Below the pieces are notes generated by a model. The model searched no databases. It was not told the DNA's origin and worked only from the letters and a program-made list of their open reading frames with translations. Position numbers and translations under genes: made by a program. Below, one piece after another: positions 27,863 through 35,508 of a stretch of 64,000 bases of DNA. The first letter of the stretch is position 1. Each line of letters begins with the position of its first letter. This stretch comes from Vulcanisaeta souniana JCM 11219 (GTDB taxonomy: Archaea > Thermoproteota > Thermoprotei > Thermoproteales > Thermocladiaceae), in the NCBI RefSeq assembly GCF_026000775.1, contig NZ_AP026830.1, positions 248,001 to 312,000 on the forward strand, in the 5' to 3' direction.

Positions 27863-29248
27863 ATGGTCAGGGATTCCCTTGGTGAGGCCATAATTCATTA
27901 CGCCCTCAATGTTAAGTTTGAGGACCTCGATCAACAGGTCATTAATGAAGTTAAGCGTAGGGTACTCGACGGCTTTGGTGTTGCCCTAGCGGCATTTGCC
28001 GCTGAGCCCGTTAAGATAGCCAGAAGTGTTGCCAAGGGTCACCGGTCAAACGTGGAGGCCACGCTATGGGGTACGCTCGATACGTCATCGATTGAGTGGG
28101 CGGTATTTACCAACGCTCTCATGGTTAGGTACCTTGATTATAACGATACGTACCTGGGCAGGGAGCCCCTCCATCCAAGTGACATGATACCGGCATTGCT
28201 CGCGGCTGCCGAGTACAGGGGATTAAGTGGTAAGGACTTAATAACGGCAATAGCCGCTTCGTATGAGATAGGCGTTAGGCTTTGTGATGCAGGTAGTCTT
28301 AGGCTTCATGGCTGGGACCACGTTAACTACATAGGCATTGCCGTCACGGCAGGGCTCGCAAAATTAATGGGGCTTAATGATGATGAGGCCTTGAATGCCT
28401 TATCGATCGCCACGGTACCCCACGCAGCCATGAGGCAGTCCAGGGTTGGTGAACTAAGCCACTGGAAGGCCGCTGCAACGGCTAACTCCTCCAGGAATGC
28501 CGTATTCGCGGTTTTACTGGCCAGGGAGGGCTTCACAGGGCCAGATGCGCCGTTGAAAGGCGAGATGGGTTTCATAAGGCAGTTATTGGCTGGAGAGTTC
28601 AATGATAAGTTGATCCTAGATTTGAATTCCATGCCAAGCCCCAAGAGGATCCTCGACACCTACATAAAGCCACACCCAGTGGAGTACCACGCACAGTCAG
28701 CAGTTGATGCGGCTAAGATGATTAGGCAGGAGTACGGTAAGGCCATTGAGCCTGACGATGTAGAGTCAATAACCATAGACACCTTTAAGGCCGCCTATGA
28801 CATAATAGTTAAGGATCCCGAGAAGTGGGATCCGAAGACTAAGGAGACCGCGGACCATAGCCTAATGTGGGTTACGGCGGTAGCGCTGCTTCACGGAACT
28901 GTGGAACTGCAACATTACAGGCCCGAGAATATACGTGACCCCAGGGTACTCTCATTAATGAGAAAGATGAAGGTTAATGTGGATCCAGAGCTCGACAAGC
29001 TATACCCATCGGCAATACCCAATAGGATAACCGTGAAGTTCAAGGACGGTAGAGAATTAACGGTCCGCGTGGATCACCCCAGAGGTCATCCCAAGAATGC
29101 GATGAGCGATGAGGAGGTTGAGGATAAATTTAGGAGGTTGACCGACGGCCTACTAACACTAAACCAAGTGAACACCGTGATAAGTCTCATGAAGAATCTC
29201 GAGAATTTAAAGGATATTAAGCAAGTTCTCAAGGCAATAATAGTATAG
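27863..29248 (+). CDS. MmgE/PrpD family protein (2-methylcitrate dehydratase-like)
   Basis: 461-aa protein of the PrpD family: N-terminal all-helical domain (DGFGVALAAF, TNALMVRYLDYNDTYLGREP, HPSDMIPALLAAAEY) and a C-terminal alpha/beta domain (IKPHPVEYHAQSAVDAA, ADHSLMWVTAVALLHG). PrpD dehydrates 2-methylcitrate, but archaeal members are mostly untested and no other methylcitrate-cycle genes are here. The catalytic-region residues DYND and HPSD are kept. It stands alone between divergent queC and top6B. An 18-bp perfect palindrome lies just after its stop. Confidence 0.85.
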   Translation: MVRDSLGEAIIHYALNVKFEDLDQQVINEVKRRVLDGFGVALAAFAAEPVKIARSVAKGHRSNVEATLWGTLDTSSIEWAVFTNALMVRYLDYNDTYLGREPLHPSDMIPALLAAAEYRGLSGKDLITAIAASYEIGVRLCDAGSLRLHGWDHVNYIGIAVTAGLAKLMGLNDDEALNALSIATVPHAAMRQSRVGELSHWKAAATANSSRNAVFAVLLAREGFTGPDAPLKGEMGFIRQLLAGEFNDKLILDLNSMPSPKRILDTYIKPHPVEYHAQSAVDAAKMIRQEYGKAIEPDDVESITIDTFKAAYDIIVKDPEKWDPKTKETADHSLMWVTAVALLHGTVELQHYRPENIRDPRVLSLMRKMKVNVDPELDKLYPSAIPNRITVKFKDGRELTVRVDHPRGHPKNAMSDEEVEDKFRRLTDGLLTLNQVNTVISLMKNLENLKDIKQVLKAIIV

Positions 29249-29252
29249 GGTA

Positions 29253-29270
29253 TGATGAATTAATTCATCA
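29253..29270. promoter_or_regulatory. 18-bp perfect palindrome
   Basis: TGATGAATTAATTCATCA, five bases after the PrpD-family stop. Perfectly self-complementary without a loop, which suits a dimeric DNA-binding protein better than a terminator. It is ~170 bp upstream of top6B. No second copy was noticed. Confidence 0.35.
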
Positions 29271-29436
29271 AACTTAAAGCAAGGGCCTTGGTTGCATTAA
29301 TTCTTTTATCATTTGAATGGCTTAATGGGACAGTGAGGACTTGCGTTATTATGGGCGTTGTTGGTTATTGATAACTTTTGCATATTATAAAATGCATAAA
29401 GTTTAAATTGGCTTCCGTCTCCTAGGTTCTAGAATC

Positions 29437-31053
29437 ATGGGAACTAGCGATATTGTTAAGTTTGAGGCATTATCGCCGGCTGAGTTCTTTAGGCGTAATC
29501 GAGAGATAGCGGGATTCAGCAACCCAACTAGGGCTATTTATCAGACGATTAGGGAACTCGTTGAGAACAGCCTCGACGCCACCGAGACATTCAAGATCCC
29601 GCCAAGCATAAAGATCTACATTGATTATGCTAATCAATCCAAAAGTTGGATCAGTATTTACGCTGAGGATAATGGCATTGGGATACCCGGTAATGAAATA
29701 CCGAATGTATTCGGCAGGGTATTCTACAGCAGTAAGTATAGGATTAAGCAGCACAGGGGTATCTTTGGACTTGGCGCCAAGATGGTGGTTCTATATGCCC
29801 AGTCAACCACTAATACGCCAATACTAGTTAGGAGCGCTCCATTAAAGAGTGATGCTATTTATGAGTATCAATTGATGATAGACATAACGAAGAACGAACC
29901 GGTGATAGTTTCACAGAGGACTATCGAGAATAAGCATGGATGGCATGGCACGGCAATAAAGGTGGTCCTTGAGGGCGATTGGATTAAGGCCAAGCGGAGG
30001 GTTGAGGAGTACCTTAGGAGGACAGCCATGGTGGCGCCATACGCGGAGTTCATCCTCAGGGGGCCCGACGAGGATGATGTCATTAAAATACCCAGGGTAA
30101 CAACGAAGATGCCTGACCCACCCAAGGAGGGCTTGCCCCATCCCAAGAGCGTCGATGTTGAATTAATAAAGCAGTTAATACAGAGGGATCCGAATGTACC
30201 AATCTTCGAATTCCTCATTGAGAATTTTGACGGTGTAGGCGAGATAATCGCAAAGAAGTTCCTTGATTTTGTTGGGCTACAGCCAGACATGCCAGTAGGT
30301 AAGCTCATGAATGATGAATTGATCAATTTCGTTACCAAGATGAGGGAGTTCAATGAATGGAAGAGACCGAGGGCTGATTGGTTATCGCCAATAGGCGAGG
30401 ACATATTGGCAGAGGGGGTGAGATTTGTATTGAGGCCAGAGGTGGTGTTTACGGTAACCAGGAAGCCTAGTTCATACATGGGTAATCCCTTCATTGTTGA
30501 GGCTGCCCTTGCCTGGGGAGGCGCCATCGAACCAAGTGATAAACCCACCATTTACAGGTTCGCCAATAAGGTGCCGCTGATCTACGATGAGGGTAATGAC
30601 ATAGTTAGGAAGATAGTTGATGAGATAGACTGGACCCAGTACAGGGTTAAGTTTCCAGCGCCACTGGCCATCGTAGTCCATATATGCTCAACGAAGATAC
30701 CATACGCAAGCGCTGGTAAGGAGGCAATCGCCGAGGTACCTGAGATAGAGAATGAAGTGAGGAACGCGGTTAGGGAGGTTGCAAGGAAGCTCAGGCTTTA
30801 CATAACGAGGAAGGAGAAGGAGCAGGAGCTCCTCATGAAGTACGCAATATTCAGCATGTACGGTGAGGAGGTTGTCAATGCTCTCTCGTACGTAAGCAAG
30901 GCAGACCTTGATGAGTTAAGGAGCAGCATTAATGCGTTAATAAGGGAGAAATTGAGAATAAAGAGCCTAGAGGATTTATTGACAAACCATTCAATTGAAG
31001 GTGATGAGGATGGTAATAATAATGAGGATCAGAAACACGAGCCGTCATCATAG
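29437..31053 (+). CDS. top6B: DNA topoisomerase VI subunit B
   Basis: ATPase subunit of the type IIB topoisomerase that relaxes supercoils and decatenates. GHKL motifs: N-box IRELVENSLDATE, G1 EDNGIGIP, and the RGIFGLGAKMVVLYA loop. An H2TH region (about 225-300) and the transducer domain with the switch lysine region follow. At 538 aa it is a normal length. TATA-like AAGTTTAAAT lies about 30 bases upstream. The C-terminal tail is acidic and low-complexity (EGDEDGNNNEDQKHEPSS); its last codons lie opposite a probable C/D-box sRNA on the other strand. Subunit A is not in the window. Confidence 0.96.
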   Translation: MGTSDIVKFEALSPAEFFRRNREIAGFSNPTRAIYQTIRELVENSLDATETFKIPPSIKIYIDYANQSKSWISIYAEDNGIGIPGNEIPNVFGRVFYSSKYRIKQHRGIFGLGAKMVVLYAQSTTNTPILVRSAPLKSDAIYEYQLMIDITKNEPVIVSQRTIENKHGWHGTAIKVVLEGDWIKAKRRVEEYLRRTAMVAPYAEFILRGPDEDDVIKIPRVTTKMPDPPKEGLPHPKSVDVELIKQLIQRDPNVPIFEFLIENFDGVGEIIAKKFLDFVGLQPDMPVGKLMNDELINFVTKMREFNEWKRPRADWLSPIGEDILAEGVRFVLRPEVVFTVTRKPSSYMGNPFIVEAALAWGGAIEPSDKPTIYRFANKVPLIYDEGNDIVRKIVDEIDWTQYRVKFPAPLAIVVHICSTKIPYASAGKEAIAEVPEIENEVRNAVREVARKLRLYITRKEKEQELLMKYAIFSMYGEEVVNALSYVSKADLDELRSSINALIREKLRIKSLEDLLTNHSIEGDEDGNNNEDQKHEPSS

Positions 31054-31086
31054 TCAACTCAGACACACCAGCAGACATCATTTAAG
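31025..31086 (-). ncRNA. Probable C/D-box sRNA overlapping the 3' end of top6B
   Basis: On the minus strand the boxes come in order: C ATGATGT (31075-31081), 12-nt guide CTGCTGGTGTGT, D' CTGA (31059-31062), 7-nt spacer, C' ATGATGA (31045-31051), 12-nt guide CGGCTCGTGTTT, D CTGA (31029-31032). Spacing and box sequences are those of archaeal methylation-guide RNAs. The C' box covers the top6B stop codon on the opposite strand. Guide targets were not identified. The D' to D half resembles 25928-25957, including the guide core GGCTCGTGT. Confidence 0.6.
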
Positions 31087-31123
31087 GTATAAACCTAAAA
31101 CGGGGCTTATAAGCCCACCCTCT

Positions 31124-31549
31124 TTATTTCGTCCAATAACTTTTACTGGACAGTTTTTCATCAATTGCTTTACTTAGTACGTAGAGGACCCTTATTGTGC
31201 TCTCACTACTCGAACCAACTCTAAACAAATGCGTTATATCTTCTCTCTTATCACTATTTCCGAAATTTGAAACACCGAGAAATTTACCTAGTAATGCCTT
31301 AGCCACATCCTCTTCTCTGAAGGGTAACACCATAACGGCAATCTCATTGCATATGTCATGTAGATAATCAACATGCCAGAACCTATTAACAACCTTACTG
31401 AGGTGCCTAATTATGCGTGCGGCGCATGCATTGCCACAGGAACCAACGTAAGCATAAAGCCCATTACCTATTGTGAACTTCCTACCCCTGGTGATCACAT
31501 TACCATCCCTGCACTGGAATATAACCACGTAACTTAGCGCCTTTACCAT
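31124..31549 (-). CDS. DUF123 / GIY-YIG-like protein
   Basis: 141 aa of the DUF123 family, related to GIY-YIG nucleases. Signature GLYAYVGSCGNACAARIIRH then FWHVDYLHD, with the GIY-YIG equivalent reduced to GLYAYVGS. Function is uncharacterised; many archaea and some bacteria carry one copy. The start overlaps the end of the upstream membrane-anchored protein by seven bases, so the two are probably co-transcribed. Confidence 0.8.
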   Translation of the reverse strand: MVKALSYVVIFQCRDGNVITRGRKFTIGNGLYAYVGSCGNACAARIIRHLSKVVNRFWHVDYLHDICNEIAVMVLPFREEDVAKALLGKFLGVSNFGNSDKREDITHLFRVGSSSESTIRVLYVLSKAIDEKLSSKSYWTK

Positions 31550-32226
31550 ACGTAGGTCACATTAACAACGGCACTCTCCGGTATTTCACCATTAACCATG
31601 GTACCAGCATTAGTTGGCGGGTAGTACTCAGTGGCATAGCATGTAAACCCGAGGGTGAGTGTATATGTTGAGTTCGGCAGAAGTGGGACAATTAGTTGTC
31701 CGTATTGACCAGCTTCATAGGCATATGTTGAGCTCTCGTAGGTGTACACGGCAGTCATTGGGATTGATGGCATTGCCTGAGCCATTATGTATACGTAGTA
31801 CGAGACCGAGCCTGAGATTACCTGGGGATTTGATAACCTATACGTTATCTCTAGATAACCAGGTTCCTTTGTTTCAAAATAGAGTTCCCTAGTTGATTGA
31901 AGCGAATAGCTGTTGCAGTTCATTATTGATAATGTGGCGTTTAAAACTAGGTTACTCGTAATAATCTCCCTATGGTTTAATGAGTCCTGGTATTGTATCG
32001 AGCCCTCATTGGCCATACACTCATTCAACTCCTGAAGCACTGTCGTATACTTAACAAGAAGGTTCGTATAATTATTTAGTAATTCATCGTATTTAGTTGA
32101 ATTAACATAGGCATTACCTGCCACGACTTCGTTCTTAATGATATAAAGGGAATGCACTAAATACACGAGTACTATCGCTAGTGCCAGTGCTAGGATTACT
32201 ATGATTAGTGTCTTTATGTTGGGCAC
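31543..32226 (-). CDS. Membrane-anchored coiled-coil/beta protein, unknown
   Basis: 227 aa, not recognised. One N-terminal transmembrane helix (TLIIVILALALAIVLVYLVH, residues 5-25), a short helical stalk (YDELLNNYTNLLVKYTTVLQELN), then a beta-rich, probably external domain with several N-x-S/T sites and three cysteines. Likely tethered to the outer face of the membrane. Coupled by overlap to the DUF123 gene; the functional link is unclear. Confidence 0.6.
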   Translation of the reverse strand: MPNIKTLIIVILALALAIVLVYLVHSLYIIKNEVVAGNAYVNSTKYDELLNNYTNLLVKYTTVLQELNECMANEGSIQYQDSLNHREIITSNLVLNATLSIMNCNSYSLQSTRELYFETKEPGYLEITYRLSNPQVISGSVSYYVYIMAQAMPSIPMTAVYTYESSTYAYEAGQYGQLIVPLLPNSTYTLTLGFTCYATEYYPPTNAGTMVNGEIPESAVVNVTYVW

Positions 32227-32321
32227 CTACGGATAATAATGAAGGGTAAAATAAAAGTTAATTCATCGTAATGCGGAGATAGGCTTTTATAATTTCATAG
32301 AACCTGCAATAATGATTAGAC

Positions 32322-33371
32322 GTGTCGTTACCAAGTTACTGTAACGAGCCTGAGGTTCTCGTTAGGATCGCTAATGAACAGACGAACCCTGAGTGGGGCA
32401 TACCTCCAGAAAAGAGGTCCACGGATCTGCACCTTAGGTATGGCTTTGTGGTTATTGATAAGCCAAGGGGCCCAACAAGTCATGAGGTCGCTGCATGGAT
32501 CAAGAAGATGCTTAATCTCGATAGGGCAGGCCACTCTGGTACGCTTGATCCAAGAGTTTCCGGCGTGTTGCCGATAGCGCTTGGAGAATCAACGAAGGCA
32601 ATGCCTGCGATTAATAACCTGGATAAGGAGTACATAATGGTTATGAAGCTTCACGGTGATGTAGATGATGGCAAGTTAAGAGCTGTCCTTAGAGAGTTCA
32701 CGGGCGCCATATACCAGAGACCGCCATTGAGGAGTGCGGTTAAGAGGCAGTTAAGGGTTAAGCATGTTTATGAGCTTGAGCTTCTCGAGAGGGATGGTAA
32801 GTATGCATTAATAAGGATGAATGTGGAGTCGGGGACGTACGCAAGGAAGCTTGCTTATGATATTGGTGAGGTTCTTGGAGTTGGCGCCAACATGAGGGAG
32901 CTCAGGAGAATTAGGGTTGGTTGCTTCACTGAGAAGGAGGCAATTACGTTGCAGGATCTTAAGGATGCATACACGCTCTATAGGGATTATGGCATTGAGG
33001 ATCTCCTGAGAACTTATGTAAAATCTGTTGAGTACATGGTCGGACATTTACCCAAGGTCTGGGTCAGGGATTCTGCAGTCGATGCGATTTGTCATGGAGC
33101 CGCATTGGCTGTTCCTGGCATTGTTAAGTTAACGAATAATATAAAGAGGAAATCATTAACGGCAATCATGACTTTAAAGAATGAACTAGTGGCTCTAGGC
33201 TATGCGGAAATGACAAGCGATGAAATAATGAATGCCCAGCGAGGTATTGCAATTAAGACTACCAGAGTAATTATGAAAAAAGGCACGTATCCATCAATGT
33301 GGAAGAAAACGAAAGCAGAGGGTAAGGTTGAGGAGAAGCAGCAAGACAATACCAAGAGGAAGGAGCAGTAA
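32322..33371 (+). CDS. cbf5: rRNA/tRNA pseudouridine synthase Cbf5
   Basis: Catalytic subunit of H/ACA ribonucleoproteins, which convert uridines in rRNA to pseudouridine under guide-RNA control. The catalytic Asp is in GHSGTLDPRVSGVLPIALG near residue 75; the KP motif is DKPRGPTSHEVAAW and the second block GTYARKLAYDIGEVLG. A C-terminal PUA domain (about 240-320) contains WVRDSAVDAICHGAALAVPG and RGIAIKTTRVIM, and a basic tail follows. GTG start at 32322. A probable C/D-box sRNA lies 35 bases after the stop. Confidence 0.96.
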   Translation: MSLPSYCNEPEVLVRIANEQTNPEWGIPPEKRSTDLHLRYGFVVIDKPRGPTSHEVAAWIKKMLNLDRAGHSGTLDPRVSGVLPIALGESTKAMPAINNLDKEYIMVMKLHGDVDDGKLRAVLREFTGAIYQRPPLRSAVKRQLRVKHVYELELLERDGKYALIRMNVESGTYARKLAYDIGEVLGVGANMRELRRIRVGCFTEKEAITLQDLKDAYTLYRDYGIEDLLRTYVKSVEYMVGHLPKVWVRDSAVDAICHGAALAVPGIVKLTNNIKRKSLTAIMTLKNELVALGYAEMTSDEIMNAQRGIAIKTTRVIMKKGTYPSMWKKTKAEGKVEEKQQDNTKRKEQ

Positions 33372-33404
33372 TAGCTTTATTACTTCAATTATGATTAAGA
33401 GCTA

Positions 33405-33462
33405 TTGATTGATGAAAATCAAGAATCGCTGATCGATGAGGAACAGCGGATCACCTGATTTT
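33405..33462 (+). ncRNA. Probable C/D-box sRNA downstream of cbf5
   Basis: Boxes in order on the plus strand: C TTGATGA (33409-33415), 13-nt guide AAATCAAGAATCG, D' CTGA (33429-33432), C' TCGATGA (33433-33439), 15-nt interval ending GCGGATCAC, D CTGA (33455-33458), followed by a T-rich stretch (TTTTTCTTT). The total of about 55 nt is typical for archaeal guides; the D'-C' spacer of zero is tighter than usual. Targets were not identified. It sits in the 150-bp gap between cbf5 and the radical-SAM gene, where no protein gene fits. Confidence 0.55.
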
Positions 33463-33522
33463 TCTTTCCCTCTAAAGTCTGCAATTTAAATTGGAGTACA
33501 TAAGTAGGAATTAGGCGATTAA

Positions 33523-34680
33523 GTGATTAATCAACTGGAGTTCTTCCTGGATGAATGCCCAGCATCCCCACTTAGCCACATACTGGCTCTGCAAGGTAGT
33601 GTCGAGGACAATAACGAACTTCCATACCTAAGCATGAGCTCCATCAATGACGTAACTATTTACCTAACCCACGCATGCAACCTGGAATGTAGACACTGCT
33701 ACTTATTAGCGGGTAAGCCATTAAGTAATGAATTAGGTACCGATGATTGGTTACTAATACTTGATAAATTAAGGGATCTTGGAGCTAAGTATGTCTACCT
33801 ATTGGGTGGTGAACCAATGCTATTAATCAGAAGGGGTTTATTGAAAATAATAAGTCATGCGAAGGACCTCGGTTTCTACGTATCAATGAGCACTAATGGT
33901 ACATTGGTTAATAGGGAGAATGCGCTTCAACTTAAGAGGGCTGGACTTGATCAAGTTCAGGTGAGCCTTGATGGTCCGAACCCTGCAGTTAATGATGTGA
34001 TTAGGGGTTTTGGTAGTTTTAATAAGGCCGTTAGGGCCGTCGATATGCTTAGGGAGGTTGGTATTGCCGTGTCGCTATCATACACCGTAATACCTGGTAA
34101 TGCCTATTATGTAGTCGACATGGTTAGGTTAACGGAAAGGTTAGGCGTCCCAGTGCTCACCTTCATACGCGTTCAAGAGTTTGGTAGGGCCCGTGAAAAC
34201 GGCCTATCGCTTAGTAATGAGTTGGCAAGGATGGTAATTAATGACCTAATGCGCATTAAGACCAGGGTTAAGCTTGTCCTGAATGGCTTTAGGTTTAGTC
34301 TCAGTGATCTATACAATGCGTATAAGAGGTCCAAGGAGAAACTTAATGCCCTTAGGATCATTAATTACTCGACATGCCCCGCGGGCAGAAGCAGATTCGT
34401 AATAGATTCAGACGGTAGTATCTATGGGTGTGAACTGGCCATGAATAAGGAGTTCTACGAGGGCAATGCGCTTAGGGATGATCTTAAGGTCATCTGGAGG
34501 AACGGTTTTAGATCGTTTAGGAATAGGAACTATGTGAGTATAAAGCCATGCAGTACCTGCCCAATGGCTGACCTATGCAATGCTGGTTGCCCTGCCCGGG
34601 CATTTACAGCCTTCGGCTCCGTAAATTCACCTGATCCTTATTGCCCAATTGTTGGGAGATTGATTAATAAATCCAGGTAA
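33523..34680 (+). CDS. Radical SAM protein with SPASM-type C-terminus
   Basis: Radical S-adenosylmethionine enzyme. The CxxxCxxC cluster motif is THACNLECRHCYLLAG near residue 55, followed by YVYLLGGEPMLL and SMSTNGTLVN. A SPASM-like auxiliary-cluster region closes the protein: STCPAGRSR, GCELAMNKE, and CSTCPMADLCNAGCPARAF. Such proteins modify ribosomal peptides, mature quinohemoproteins or act in the alternative haem pathway; which applies here is open. GTG start, preceded by a TATA-like AATTTAAATTGG. The GNAT gene follows 22 bases later. No short precursor peptide gene was found in the upstream 150 bp. Confidence 0.85.
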   Translation: MINQLEFFLDECPASPLSHILALQGSVEDNNELPYLSMSSINDVTIYLTHACNLECRHCYLLAGKPLSNELGTDDWLLILDKLRDLGAKYVYLLGGEPMLLIRRGLLKIISHAKDLGFYVSMSTNGTLVNRENALQLKRAGLDQVQVSLDGPNPAVNDVIRGFGSFNKAVRAVDMLREVGIAVSLSYTVIPGNAYYVVDMVRLTERLGVPVLTFIRVQEFGRARENGLSLSNELARMVINDLMRIKTRVKLVLNGFRFSLSDLYNAYKRSKEKLNALRIINYSTCPAGRSRFVIDSDGSIYGCELAMNKEFYEGNALRDDLKVIWRNGFRSFRNRNYVSIKPCSTCPMADLCNAGCPARAFTAFGSVNSPDPYCPIVGRLINKSR

Positions 34681-34702
34681 TGATTATTCCCTGCCTGGTG
34701 TA

Positions 34703-35506
34703 ATGATTATTGATGTATTTAGGGAACTGAATAGGAACATCCTTAGCCTGGTCAGGAGGGCTTATTTAATGGATCCTGTCAGGTATGTCTACCTGTACTA
34801 CGACATTGTTTACTACCCAGAGTTCACGGAGGCTTACCTAAACGTGACTAATAACGACATAGTTGGCTACCTATTAATATTCAGGGGATTACGATACACG
34901 GCAATTCACATAATCGGTAATGCACCCCTCAATGCCTTTAATGAAATTCCACTAAGCAACCACCTAATGATTCATGCAGAAACCGAGCCTAAGCACGTGA
35001 ATCATTTAATCAATAAGCTATCCAGTAAAGGCACGATATCATTATCCAGAGACTTAACAATGATTTGTTGGAGTAATTCCTTTAGAGAGTTCATTATTAA
35101 TGATGGTGTTGTTATTCGCAGATTATCGATTAATGACATTAGGGAATTCCTTAGGGTAAAGAGTATACAGGGAACGCGGATAAGTAAGGCTGAGGCGTTA
35201 ATTAGGTTATCATCGCCTCATTGGCATTATTATGGATTATTCATGAATAGTGAATTAGTGGCCATTGCAGGTACGTACTTGAAGCTACCGGAGGTTTGGG
35301 TTGTGGGTGATGTATTCACAATCCCTAATTACAGGAATAGAGGATTCGCAAAGGCAGTAGTCTCTGCAATAACTAAGGATGTAATTAATAGTAGTGCCGT
35401 GGCGATGCTTCACGTTGATGAAGATAACACACCAGCAATTAGGGTCTACAAAAGGCTTGGTTACATTGCGGTTCAAGAGATGATACTGTTGAATTATAAT
35501 CCTTAG
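34703..35506 (+). CDS. GNAT-family acetyltransferase
   Basis: 267 aa. The C-terminal half is a GNAT fold with the acetyl-CoA loop FTIPNYRNRGFAKAVVSAI and AMLHVDEDNTPAIRVYKRLGY, as in FR47/RimI-type enzymes. The N-terminal ~130 residues are a divergent, probably degenerate second GNAT-like half (YLNVTNNDIVGYLLIFRGLRY). It would transfer acetyl to an amine on a protein, peptide or small molecule. Adjacent to and probably co-transcribed with the radical SAM gene, suggesting the same product. Convergent with the sugar kinase. Confidence 0.82.
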   Translation: MIIDVFRELNRNILSLVRRAYLMDPVRYVYLYYDIVYYPEFTEAYLNVTNNDIVGYLLIFRGLRYTAIHIIGNAPLNAFNEIPLSNHLMIHAETEPKHVNHLINKLSSKGTISLSRDLTMICWSNSFREFIINDGVVIRRLSINDIREFLRVKSIQGTRISKAEALIRLSSPHWHYYGLFMNSELVAIAGTYLKLPEVWVVGDVFTIPNYRNRGFAKAVVSAITKDVINSSAVAMLHVDEDNTPAIRVYKRLGYIAVQEMILLNYNP

Positions 35507-35508
35507 AA

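Noticed and set aside
29250-29290. ATGATGA at the palindrome as a C box
   Set aside because: No CTGA follows at guide distance on either strand; the motif is part of the palindrome.
33441-33458. 16S rRNA 3'-end fragment after cbf5
   Set aside because: Resemblance to the sense 16S tail is under 20 nt with gaps, and the stretch fits better as the D-guide interval of a C/D sRNA.
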